Part shown: piece by piece, positions 19,723-28,278 of the stretch | How positions within the stretch are numbered: position 1 is the stretch's first letter | Layout of the letters: every line of letters starts with the position of its first letter | Assembly (NCBI RefSeq): GCF_029919255.1 | Contig: NZ_CP123991.1 | Span: forward strand, 1,961,833 to 2,025,832 | Source of the DNA: a cyanobacterium endosymbiont of Epithemia clementina EcSB | GTDB lineage: Bacteria > Cyanobacteriota > Cyanobacteriia > Cyanobacteriales > Microcystaceae | Length of the DNA: 64,000 bases | Direction: 5' to 3' | Notes under the pieces: model-generated | Database searches by the model: none | Told to the model about the DNA's origin: nothing | The model's input: only the letters and a program-made list of their open reading frames with translations | Program-made: the position numbers and the translations under genes

Positions 19723-22188
19723 TCACTTTCCCTGAGGTTCTAAAGCGGCTTTAGGATACACAATTCTTTGATGATGGAATTGTTGCCAAACCTTAACAAA
19801 CACCTCAGCAATGATAGGCAACTCCTCATATTTAATTCCTGAATCCTTCAATTGATTATCTCGCCATCGAGCTTTAAAAATTTTATGAATCATGGCTAAA
19901 GCGGTTTCTGGGGTAGCTTCTTTCAAAGATCGTAACGCTGCCTCACAGCCATCGGCCAACATCACAATCCCAGTTTCTCGTGACTGAGGAGTGGGACCTT
20001 CATAGCGAAACTCTTCTTCACAAATTAGTTTTTCTCCGTCTTTTTCTGCCTGTTGTTTAGCCTGATAATAAAAATAGGAAATTAACAACTGTCCTTGGTG
20101 TTCAGGAATAAAATTTCGAATCACTCGTGGTAAACCATATTTACGAGCCATGACTAACCCTTCGGCAACGTGCTTTTTTATGATTTCCACACTTTGCCAG
20201 GGATCGTTAATTTCATCGTGTTTATTCGGCGCACCCATTTGATTTTCAATGAATCCTAAAGGGTCGTGCATTTTCCCAATATCGTGGTATAGGGTTCCCG
20301 TCCTTACCAACTCGACATTACAATGAAGTTCTCTAGCTGCTGCTTCGGCCAAACAAGCCACAAATAGGGTATGTTGAAACGTTCCCGGCGTTTCGGTCGA
20401 TAATCGTTTGAGCAAAGGGCAATTAGGGTTAGCCAATTCTACTAACCGAATGGGAGTCACCAAATCAAAGAAACGTTCTAGATAAGGAGAAATTCCTAAA
20501 GCCATGACACTCCAGAGAAACCCAGATAGACCATAAATAATTGCTCCCGGCAACACGGCTGACCAAATTGTCCCCGCCACCGGTGCGATAATTAAATAAA
20601 TGAGAAAGTAAAGGCCTCCTTGAACAATGCCCACCCCTCCTCCTAAACGGGCTAATTCATCTCGTGAACGGAGTCGTCCAGCCATTACCCCCGCTAATAA
20701 TCCTCCTGCCGTTCCTGCTAAAACATAACTCCAATTTACTGTTCCTGCAGTAAATGTCGATAAACCACTTAACAATAAAACTTGAGTAACTGCTAAGGTA
20801 GGGCCATAGAAACTACTTGTCAATAATCCGACAGCCGGCAAATTAGTATAACCTAGATTAAAAATTGCCAGAAAGGGGGTGCTGAAGCTTAATAAACACA
20901 GTAAAAAATGATCGCGGCGACGCATTGGACGATGAACATGACGAGTCACCATGCAAAAAACTGTTACTCCTCCTGCTACTAGAATCACAGAAATCCCTAG
21001 TCCTAACCAATTTATGCCACGGCGACTTAACCCAAAGCTGTCGAGTAAGATAAAATCTGCTTGGCTGATCGTTTCATTGGCTTTGACAATGACATCTCCC
21101 TCTTGAATTTCAACAATTACCGGTTCTACAGCTTGAGCCGCTTGTTCAGCCTGCCTCTTAGTTTCTTCTCTATCTACCGTTAAATTATGTTGATTTTGAA
21201 AAACAGACATGAGCAGTTTTTGCCCCATTATCTTGCTAGAAAAAGGTATTGACGGATCGAATTGTATTTCAAGAACATCTTGCAAAAGATTATTGGGGAT
21301 TCCGGCCGGAATCCCCTGAATCAAAATTTTTTCAGTGGTGTTGAGTAGTGCTTTTTGAGTATTTTTCCAAGTAGGCTCATCTAAGTTGAGAAAGGCAACA
21401 GCTATTTCTAATGATAGGTAAGGACTTCTAACACCAGATAAAATTGATTTAGCCTTACTATACCGTTGACGAGCTTGACTCATCTTTTCTAAAAAGGTTT
21501 GGAATTCTGTTCCCGTAGTGGTTTGCCGATAGTCTTTAAGCTCAGTTAAGACTTTTTTAAAATCAGGGGATAATTTGGATATTTTCTCTGGGAAATTGTC
21601 AATATCATTAGGAATTAACTGGACTTTAGCCACATTTAAAACTTTTTGCCAGTCTTGTTCAGAAAAAGCTCGTAAATTTTGTTGGGTAGGCAAGGGAAGC
21701 TGTTGAACACTAGCTACAGGAAAAGGATTACTTATATTTCGTAATTGTTGCATACTGACTAACGCTTCTTTCACAGTCAATTCCAGCTGACTGGTTAATT
21801 TGACATCCCGTTGCAATACAGGAATGATCCCAGTGCGAACTTCTTTTCGTTTTTCCTCAGTAGTTTTGAAATCTTCAAAAGTTCCGTCCCCAGGAGCAAT
21901 AATAGTTACTGGAGAAACAGTTCCTACAGCTAGTTTCGGTTGATTGTAGAAGCGATAACTAATTACACTAGTCAAAGATATAATCGCTAACCCCCACATC
22001 ATGGGTGGGTGAATTTTTCTCAAGGATGATGAGCTATGCAATTTTTGAAAAAAATTAGAAGTATGGTTTGACTGAGACTTGTGGGGCATAGGTGAAGCAT
22101 CAATCTTCCTCAAAAGCGAAAAACCAAAATTTTGGTAGTTTTTACGCCATTTATCTAGGCTTTGGGTAAAAAATTGAAGCTTTTTCAT
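19723..22188 (-). CDS. 7TM-HD family membrane phosphohydrolase (PgpH-like)
   Basis: An 821-residue membrane protein. One membrane segment near 66-82 is followed by a large extracytoplasmic domain (about 85-385, the 7TMR-HDED type), then a multi-helix membrane region (about 390-590) and a cytoplasmic HD domain. The metal-binding HD pair is H635-D636 in YHDIGKM, with a histidine earlier in TPGTFQHTLF and a later EHQGQ. In Firmicutes, members (PgpH) degrade the second messenger c-di-AMP; cyanobacteria make c-di-AMP, so the same role is likely but inferred. Full length, ATG start, no lesions. The nearest upstream frame is the ADP-ribosylglycohydrolase pseudogene. Confidence 0.9.
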   Translation of the reverse strand: MKKLQFFTQSLDKWRKNYQNFGFSLLRKIDASPMPHKSQSNHTSNFFQKLHSSSSLRKIHPPMMWGLAIISLTSVISYRFYNQPKLAVGTVSPVTIIAPGDGTFEDFKTTEEKRKEVRTGIIPVLQRDVKLTSQLELTVKEALVSMQQLRNISNPFPVASVQQLPLPTQQNLRAFSEQDWQKVLNVAKVQLIPNDIDNFPEKISKLSPDFKKVLTELKDYRQTTTGTEFQTFLEKMSQARQRYSKAKSILSGVRSPYLSLEIAVAFLNLDEPTWKNTQKALLNTTEKILIQGIPAGIPNNLLQDVLEIQFDPSIPFSSKIMGQKLLMSVFQNQHNLTVDREETKRQAEQAAQAVEPVIVEIQEGDVIVKANETISQADFILLDSFGLSRRGINWLGLGISVILVAGGVTVFCMVTRHVHRPMRRRDHFLLCLLSFSTPFLAIFNLGYTNLPAVGLLTSSFYGPTLAVTQVLLLSGLSTFTAGTVNWSYVLAGTAGGLLAGVMAGRLRSRDELARLGGGVGIVQGGLYFLIYLIIAPVAGTIWSAVLPGAIIYGLSGFLWSVMALGISPYLERFFDLVTPIRLVELANPNCPLLKRLSTETPGTFQHTLFVACLAEAAARELHCNVELVRTGTLYHDIGKMHDPLGFIENQMGAPNKHDEINDPWQSVEIIKKHVAEGLVMARKYGLPRVIRNFIPEHQGQLLISYFYYQAKQQAEKDGEKLICEEEFRYEGPTPQSRETGIVMLADGCEAALRSLKEATPETALAMIHKIFKARWRDNQLKDSGIKYEELPIIAEVFVKVWQQFHHQRIVYPKAALEPQGK

Positions 22189-22553
22189 CGTATGTGAGGT
22201 CGCTGAAAAGATATTAGGAGCGTAATAGAGAGCCCTAAGAAATATGCCACTAAATTAAACTAGGGTAGATCCACCTTGAAATTTTGCCATGACAAAATCA
22301 TCTCAATTGAACCATTGACGTCTTTAACTACTTTACTGTTTCTCTCTGGAAATGGATTTGGTTTTAAGTATTATGACTCTTCTAGACTAGCTGTAAAAAA
22401 ATCATACATAGACAAAGGATAAAAGTCTTGCTTTGCAAGGCTTTTAAGATTCCAAAAACCTTATTTTTATATAGATTTAGTCTTTGGAGTTATAGAATAC
22501 AATTGGGTTAAGATTTTTAGAAGTTATTAGCTACTAATTTATTATAGTCTTCT
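22189..22553. other. short gene-free spacer
   Basis: 365 bp between the 7TM-HD gene and the ADP-ribosylglycohydrolase pseudogene. It must contain the promoter of the former. No RNA gene or repeat is visible. A weak AAAAGTCTTGCTTTGCAAGGCTTTT hairpin (about 22421-22446) is present, with stem AAGTCTTGC/GCAAGGCTT containing mismatch or wobble pairs. Confidence 0.45.
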
Positions 22554-23470
22554 TTAGAAGAGCCAATATTCTTTTTGGGAAACGAGTTTCATAGATGAGC
22601 GTTTTTGTATGACCCAAGGCGAGTTAACCACACTAATGTTAAAGTTTAGCTCAACTTGACTTCGAGAGTTGCTCCCAGTCCACATTGCCCATAAAGTAGG
22701 AATGATCTTCTGGTTCATTAATTCACTGTTTCCTTTTCTTCTTAAAGCTGACTGCCAGTGGGGGGAATACCGAAACAACTATTGTATGCTCCGGCTAATG
22801 CTCCTACTAAGGTGGTAACAAGCTGAGATTTGGTTTGAGTGGCGGCTCTAAGAACCGCCACTGAAAAATTTTCTGGTGTAACTGTAAAACAATAAATTGC
22901 TAAGGGTAAAGCTGATTGTTCTAAGAGTATTGGTTGATGAAAATAGTCAATTACTTGTCTTAGGGGAGTTCTCAGTTTCAAGAAAGACTCTACTTGTTTT
23001 AAGGAGTCTCTCAAACGAGAATTAGGTTGATTGTGATAATGATTTAGTTGTTGAGAAAGTCTGCTCTTAATATCGAGGTTTTCTCTCAAAATAAGGGCAA
23101 GTAATTCTCCCCAAACCATCATTTCTTGTAGTGTTTCTGAAAATAGTGGCTATTTGACAACTAAGCAATGTAATTGCTCCCGTAATAGACTAGGAGCATC
23201 ATGGAAAAAAACTATCAAGGGTAACGTCCCCAAGACAATTTCCCCTGTGTTAGGTAACTCACAATTATTTGTATTTGTGAAAAAAGATTGCTCACCGGTA
23301 ATTGCTGACCAATCTTCAGGTGATAGCTTTCCCTTTTGGGTCAACCGCTTTGTTATTGCTTGACTTAGAAAAAGCCACCAAGGGTGTAATGGGGAAGTAT
23401 GTCCAATATTTACACCAATTAAACTCCCTATGAAGGTTCCTTGAAAACGATTTAAGAGTGAGTAACGCAT
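22554..23470 (-). pseudogene. ADP-ribosylglycohydrolase-family protein, broken by a stop and a frameshift
   Basis: The frame opens with MRYSLLNRFQGTFIGSLIG, typical of cyanobacterial members of this family. A TAG at 23150-23152 interrupts it; reading through in the same frame (PLFSETLQEMMVWGELL...) continues cleanly to 22742. Near the family motif GALAGAYNSCFGIP the frame is lost: the next piece (PHWQSALRRKGNSE) is in another frame running to 22554. So one in-frame stop plus one frameshift split a gene of about 300 codons into three. The metal-binding Asp/Glu motifs of active enzymes are not obvious, and many cyanobacterial relatives may be non-catalytic. Sequence outside the two lesions is well preserved, so the breakage looks recent. 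Confidence 0.75.
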
Positions 23471-23847
23471 TGTTCAATAATTGATTGATAAACTCTGAAG
23501 ATTAAACTAATTGCACTATTTGAGCATATTGAATGATAAATCCATCCCAGGTTGGGCTATCAATATAGATTTTTTCAGAATTTCCTAAAGCGTGATTTCA
23601 ATAGCTCACGGGGTGACGGAAAGATTAAAGTGTAGATGAAGATAAGGTGTGGGGCATAGGGTGTAGTGAAAACATCCCCAACTTCAACAAATTAAGTTAC
23701 GGGTAGAGACAGTTACTAATAGATGGAAACCTAAATCGTGAGGTTTACGAATCACCTTGTTTACGGCACCTGAGGATGTAAAATTAGACGTAATAAGACC
23801 CAAGAACATCACTTGAGATCGATACATTGGGTCCGTTGGTCCTATAC
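23471..23847. other. spacer between pseudogene and HU gene
   Basis: 377 bp. On the minus strand about 23495-23600, a short open piece reads NHALGNSEKIYIDSPTWDGF and runs on to a TAA at about 23502, with no start; it could be the tail of a lost gene. The rest shows nothing I recognise. The HU terminator should lie near 23780-23847 but no clear T-tailed hairpin is seen. Confidence 0.4.
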
Positions 23848-24147
23848 CTAGCAAAGGTCAGTCGCTTTTTCGGGATTGACAACTTGTTCTTTAAACACTT
23901 TCCCCGCAGAGAAAGCAGGAACTGTGGTAGCAGGAATGGTAATAGATTGTCCAGTTTGAGGATTCATTCCTTTACGTTCTTTACGATCTCTTGGTTCAAA
24001 GGTTCCAAACCCAACCAAGACAACTTTATCTCCTGAAGCGACGGTTTCCATAATGGTTTCTGTAAGCGCATCCAGAATATGACTCGTATCTTTTTTGGTC
24101 ATGCGAGTCTTGGCAGCGATCATGTTGACTAGATCTTCTTTATTCAT
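23848..24147 (-). CDS. hup: HU-family DNA-binding protein
   Basis: A 99-residue histone-like protein that bends and compacts DNA as a dimer. It opens MNKEDLVNMIAAKTRMTKKD, with the dimerisation helices at 1-45, GFGTFEPRDRKERKGMNP (beta arm base, about 47-64) and the DNA-contacting arm TGQSITIPA with its proline. The C-terminal tail after VFKEQVV is a little longer than the 90-residue average (PEKATDLC). Single gene between prfC upstream and the spacer downstream. A CATCTCACT/AGTGAGATG hairpin (24284-24305) lies between it and prfC. Confidence 0.95.
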   Translation of the reverse strand: MNKEDLVNMIAAKTRMTKKDTSHILDALTETIMETVASGDKVVLVGFGTFEPRDRKERKGMNPQTGQSITIPATTVPAFSAGKVFKEQVVNPEKATDLC

Positions 24148-24283
24148 CGTTACTTTATTGGCAATTCTGACTGAGGCTGATTATAGCTGAATAATTGCTC
24201 TGAGATCACAATATAAAGGATAAAAACAACGTTGTTTTCTTTCCCTAGTTGCCTCGGTTTATGGTTGATTTATAGCTTTTTAT

Positions 24284-24312
24284 CCCATCTCACTCTATAG
24301 TGAGATGTTTTT
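24284..24312 (+). terminator. stem-loop with T-tail between hup and prfC
   Basis: CATCTCACT CTAT AGTGAGATG followed by TTTTT on the plus strand. Both neighbours are on the minus strand, and prfC ends just to the right, so on the minus strand the stem lies about 45 bp after the prfC stop, with AAAAA before it and no T-run after it. It may act as a weak prfC terminator or 3'-end stabiliser; its orientation argues against a strong call. Confidence 0.4.
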
Positions 24313-24355
24313 ACTTGACTGTTATAAATCATGATTTTTCCCAAAAGTTTGGCCT

Positions 24356-25978
24356 TTAACTCGGTTGAATACCTACTCCTACAGGAGCAATAGTAGTCAA
24401 TCCTAATTCTGGTTTATTCTCTTGAACTTGTTGCAAATTCCACTCGTTTTTAAAAAGTAATACTGGACGACTCCAATTATCTTTGACAACAATAGTATTA
24501 AAAATCTTTCCGGCTTTTTCTAGGGCTTTCCAACCTTCGGTTACCCAACGGGCTAGACTATAGGGAAGAGATTCTAATTGAGTTTCTACCCCATATTCAC
24601 TGAGCATCCGAAACTGGACGACTTCAAATTGTAATTGTCCTACGGCAGCCAAGATCGGATCTCTTTTAAAGTCATCAGTGGAATACATAATTTGGATCGC
24701 CCCTTCTTCGCGTAATTCTTGAATACCTTTTTGAAATTGCTTAAATTTAGAGGGGTTAGGATTTTTGAGATAGGCGAATATTTCTGGAGAAAAACAAGGT
24801 ATTCCCTCATACTCCAATTTTTTGCCGTTATAAATTGTGTCCCCAATAGCAAACACTCCCGGGTTATTCAACCCAATAACATCTCCGCTATAAGCTTCTT
24901 CGATGGAAGATCGATCTTGTGCAAATAATTTCTGAGGACGGGACAGACGAACAGTTTTTCCCGTCCTAGCATGGCTGACAGTCATGTCTTTTTGAAATTT
25001 ACCCGTACATACTCGTACAAAGGCCACGCGATCACGGTGTTTTGGGTCCAAATTAGCCTGTAATTTAAATACAAAGCCACTAAATTCAGGATATGTGGGC
25101 TCTACCACTCCTACAGAAGAATTCCGTCTTTCAGGTTTTAGGGCGTATTCTAGGAACGCTTCAAAAAATAATTGCACTCCAAAATTAGTCATAGCCGATC
25201 CAAAGAATACAGGAGTCATTTGGCCGGAGTGGAGTGTTTCCAAGTCGAGATCGGCTCCTAATTCTTCGAGGATTTCTAATTCTTCTTTAAGCTGATAATA
25301 AAGATCTTGGTCAAGATATTCCTCAATTTTAGGATCACTAAGCCTAATGGCAGTTTCGTGAGCACGTTGGCTACCGTGTGCGCGACGTTGAAACAGGTGT
25401 ACAGCTTGTTGACGACGGTCAAAGATCCCTCGGAAGCGATCGCCGGTTCCAATCGGCCAGTTTACGGCATAGGTTTGTAGTTTTAATTCCTGTTCAATCT
25501 CATCGAGCAATTCCAGAGGATCTCTTGTTGGGCGATCAAGTTTATTGATAAAAGTGAAAATGGGAAGTCCACGCAAACGACATACTTCAAATAGTTTACG
25601 GGTTTGGGGTTCTAACCCTTTTGCTGCGTCAATTAACATGACAGCATTATCGGCTGCCGCTAGAGTACGATAGGTATCTTCACTAAAATCTTGATGACCT
25701 GGAGTATCTAGTAGATTAATCTGAAAGTCTCCATACTCAAATTGTAAGACGGTAGAGGTAATTGAAATTCCTCTCTGTTTTTCCATTTCCATCCAATCAG
25801 AGGTAGCTTTACGTTGGTCTCGTCTAGCTTTGACTGCTCCTGCTTGGTGAATTGCTCCTCCGTACAGTAGAAGTTTTTCGGTTAAGGTAGTTTTGCCTGC
25901 ATCAGGATGGGAAATAATAGCAAAGTTACGTCGTTTTTCTACGGCTTTTTCGATTTCTGTCTGAATTTCGCTGGACAT
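24356..25978 (-). CDS. prfC: peptide chain release factor 3
   Basis: RF3 is a translational GTPase that removes RF1/RF2 from the ribosome after termination. The 540-residue length is normal. P-loop HPDAGKTT (24-31), switch II DTPGH near 93 and NKLD near 144 are intact, followed by the RF3-type domain II and C-terminal domain. The gene is transcribed toward hup. Its 5' side opens on a 2.3-kb gene-free divergent spacer shared with dnaK3. One HIP1 octamer (25436) is inside it. No damage. Confidence 0.97.
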   Translation of the reverse strand: MSSEIQTEIEKAVEKRRNFAIISHPDAGKTTLTEKLLLYGGAIHQAGAVKARRDQRKATSDWMEMEKQRGISITSTVLQFEYGDFQINLLDTPGHQDFSEDTYRTLAAADNAVMLIDAAKGLEPQTRKLFEVCRLRGLPIFTFINKLDRPTRDPLELLDEIEQELKLQTYAVNWPIGTGDRFRGIFDRRQQAVHLFQRRAHGSQRAHETAIRLSDPKIEEYLDQDLYYQLKEELEILEELGADLDLETLHSGQMTPVFFGSAMTNFGVQLFFEAFLEYALKPERRNSSVGVVEPTYPEFSGFVFKLQANLDPKHRDRVAFVRVCTGKFQKDMTVSHARTGKTVRLSRPQKLFAQDRSSIEEAYSGDVIGLNNPGVFAIGDTIYNGKKLEYEGIPCFSPEIFAYLKNPNPSKFKQFQKGIQELREEGAIQIMYSTDDFKRDPILAAVGQLQFEVVQFRMLSEYGVETQLESLPYSLARWVTEGWKALEKAGKIFNTIVVKDNWSRPVLLFKNEWNLQQVQENKPELGLTTIAPVGVGIQPS

Positions 25979-26480
25979 TCTTTATGGGAGTCTCTTCAAC
26001 TAAGGCTATTAATCTTCATCCCTCATAATATAACCTCCTCTGAGAAGCCGGTAGGAAAGGTCAACGGTTATTGACTTATCTAGCCAATTAACAGTGCAAC
26101 TTAACAGTATTATTATTAATCATGGTTTTTTATATTTAAACTTTATGAATTACTTAACTTAAAGTATTGATTTTTAATGTTAATGAAACTTTCACATAAA
26201 CTGAAAGAGATGGTCATAAACTTTTAATCTGATTTTTGCTGATGTTAATTTAGATTAGTATTGATCAGAGTCTTTACCTAGAAAATTTTCCACAATATCG
26301 CCCCCATTTAACTAATAGTTTAGAGCGTTTAATATTTCGTATTTATGGAGTGAAAATTAATGATCATGAATAACTATTCTACGGTATATAAATATCGTAA
26401 AAGTTGGGTGATCAGAATTTGATTACAGAAGCTTAACATCAAAAAATTATATTCGTGCTTTCTACCACTAGTGCTTTTAC

Positions 26481-26511
26481 AAAATTTTTCTTTTACAAAA
26501 AGAAAAATTTT
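26481..26511. repeat. 14-bp stem, 3-nt loop hairpin
   Basis: Arms AAAATTTTTCTTTT (26481-26494) and its exact complement (26498-26511). First member of the hairpin cluster. Followed by TGATACGTTTTTG, so a weak T-run is present. Confidence 0.9.
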
Positions 26512-26526
26512 GATACGTTTTTGTCC

Positions 26527-26588
26527 AAAATATAGACCTCATAGTAATTATTTTAAACAAAAAATAATTACTATGAGGTCTATATTTT
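26527..26588. repeat. perfect 28-bp stem, 6-nt loop hairpin
   Basis: Arms 26527-26554 and 26561-26588 are exact reverse complements; the core is TATAGACCTCATAGTAATTA. The loop is AAACAA. This is the strongest stem in the cluster and has mixed composition, so it is not explained by AT-richness. Confidence 0.97.
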
Positions 26589-26814
26589 ATCTTTTGCAAT
26601 CAATGCAATTATAGCCAAGATATTGTCTAATTTTTATCTTTTTAAATTAGAAGTAGTTACTTAAATAAGTTTGAAAATTATTGTGATATTTAATGACTAA
26701 AAAATGATTCAGAATTACTAACTACAAGTTAAGTTGTTAATGATCCAGGAAACTAAGAATATTCTTTCAAGCTATTAAAAAAAAATTAGCAATAAACATT
26801 ATTTATACTTAGTG

Positions 26815-26862
26815 TTATCTAAAATGTTTAAACAACATATGTTATTTAAACATTTTAGATAA
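26815..26862. repeat. perfect 18-bp stem hairpin with palindromic loop
   Basis: Arms TTATCTAAAATGTTTAAA (26815-26832) and its complement (26845-26862). The 12-base loop contains AACATATGTT, itself a palindrome, so the stem could extend. Confidence 0.95.
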
Positions 26863-27038
26863 AAAATATTTTTAATAAATTTGACTATCTAATTTAGGAA
26901 TTTTCAGATCTTTTTATAAAGTTCTTGAGCAGAGCATAACTAACAACTCAAAATAAATTTAATAATTAATTATACTTAACTAACTTTTTTTATTTAGAGC
27001 TTTTTTAAAAAACTTGGACAATTATTAATTTTTATTAA

Positions 27039-27075
27039 TTTTATAGAAGTATTAATCTTTAATACTTCTATAAAA
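27039..27075. repeat. perfect 16-bp stem hairpin
   Basis: Arms TTTTATAGAAGTATTA (27039-27054) and its complement (27060-27075), loop ATCTT. Followed by AAGTTTTT. Confidence 0.95.
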
Positions 27076-27177
27076 AAGTTTTTAAATATACTTAATATAT
27101 TTTTTAGTATATTTTCTTTACTTTTCAAAAAGATTTAATCTTAGATTATTAGAATTTATTTATCTTTAATTTTTTTT

Positions 27178-27222
27178 AAATAAATAGATTTTTTAAAGAA
27201 TTTTTAAGAAATCTATTTATTT
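27178..27222. repeat. 14-bp stem hairpin
   Basis: Arms AAATAAATAGATTT (27178-27191) and its complement (27209-27222) around a 17-base loop. Composition is low-complexity AT, so this one alone is weak; it counts mainly as part of the cluster. Confidence 0.8.
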
Positions 27223-27235
27223 TATTTTTTTGTAT

Positions 27236-27269
27236 AAAAAACTTTACTAATTAATTAGTAAAGTTTTTT
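27236..27269. repeat. perfect 34-bp palindrome
   Basis: Arms AAAAAACTTTACTAATT (27236-27252) and its complement (27253-27269), no loop. It looks like a strong intrinsic-terminator shape in both directions, but no gene enters it. Confidence 0.95.
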
Positions 27270-27311
27270 TAAAATTTAGTTATTTTATTTTTTAAGCAGT
27301 CTAGTATCTAG

Positions 27312-27351
27312 CAGAAGCAAACTATAAAAATATTTTTGTAGTTTGCTTCTG
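27312..27351. repeat. 19-bp stem hairpin
   Basis: Arms CAGAAGCAAACTATAAAAA (27312-27330) and 27333-27351, complementary with one G-T pair. The GC-bearing outer part (CAGAAGCAAACTA) is exact. Confidence 0.93.
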
Positions 27352-27666
27352 GTTTAAAAAATTGACTTATAGAATAATTTACTGTTAAAATTACTCTGTA
27401 AGATTTTTGATTAAAAACCAGTTCTTTTTTAAAGTATTTATTAAATAAAAAGATAGCCAACTAACTATTTACATTTATAAATGCAATTATTCTGCATACA
27501 AAGATAGAAATTATAATTTATAACTTTTAAAAAATAACTACCAGTTTATCAAAGAGGTATATGTCTACCTTCTCATGGTAGAAAAGTTCAAAATACTGCG
27601 AAAAATCATGCTATTTGTGTTGTAAACACTGTATATATTTTGGGTATTTTTATTGTATATGGTTAG

Positions 27667-27696
27667 GTTATTTGTTTTTTAAAAAAAACAAATAAC
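27667..27696. repeat. 14-bp stem hairpin
   Basis: Arms GTTATTTGTTTTTT (27667-27680) and its complement (27683-27696) with a 2-base loop; last member of the cluster. Confidence 0.9.
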
Positions 27697-28080
27697 AAAT
27701 AAAAAGTACAAAATATTACCAATCTTATACAACAATTTTTTTAAAAATTTTGAGCAATGACTCTCACTGTTTTAGGCTTTTAACTTATAACTAAAATATA
27801 ATCATTAACTTTTGTATAGTATATATTGTAATATATTGTTTAAGTTGGTCTAAAAGAAATATATAGTTTTTAACTGACCAAACTTATTCTTTTTAAGAGT
27901 GCGGTGAGCATTGGCCAGTTTATCTTTTTGACTTTTCGGCTTCCTTAGCCAGACTTTTATCTATTTTTTGTTTACTTGTAAACACCTATATTGAATGATT
28001 AAGCTTTAGGAATAACTACTAGACATTGATGTCAAAACATGTGAAGTTAGTTCTATATAGGTCTTTAACTTCTAGAAAAA

Positions 28081-28278
28081 GCTCTCTAGAATGCCTCCCG
28101 TTAACTGTTACCGATTCCCTTAAACTCCTCAGACGGTTTAACGGAAGACCTCTCACAACATTGAGATAGAATATTGTCAGTGAGACACGGTAGCCGATGG
28201 CACGCTTTTGGCGTACGCGGTATCTCGAATAAATGAAGACTCAAGACTTAATTGGAGTAGCTGGAGAAAAACAGAGGC
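28081..28278 (+). promoter_or_regulatory. structured 5' leader of dnaK3 (possible small RNA)
   Basis: This stretch is clearly less AT-rich than the 2 kb before it. A stem CCGTTAA/TTAACGG (28098-28104 with 28138-28144), extended by ACCG/CGGT, presents a 20-base loop containing ACTCCTCAGAC. A second stem TCTCAC/GTGAGA (28151-28156 with 28180-28185) follows. The loop resembles the ACTCCTCACAC core of the cyanobacterial small RNA Yfr1 but differs at one base and lacks the usual terminator, so I do not call Yfr1. It could be an mRNA leader controlling dnaK3. The promoter itself is not identified. Confidence 0.35.

Larger units (their letters stand above)
25979..28278. other. gene-free divergent spacer dense in stem-loops
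   Basis: 2.3 kb between the divergently transcribed prfC (-) and dnaK3 (+). No frame can be supported. From 26481 to 27696 there are at least eight stem-loops with arms of 14-28 bp, most of them perfect (listed separately). As both flanking genes point outward, none of these can be the terminator of a visible gene. The last 200 bases (28081-28278) are less AT-rich and form the dnaK3 leader. Confidence 0.7.

Noticed and set aside
23120-23152. Programmed stop read-through in the ADP-ribosylglycohydrolase gene
   Set aside because: A frameshift further on also breaks the gene, so ordinary pseudogenisation explains both lesions more simply.
28098-28144. Yfr1 small RNA
   Set aside because: The core motif differs at one base and the downstream T-tailed hairpin is absent; kept only as a possible leader structure.
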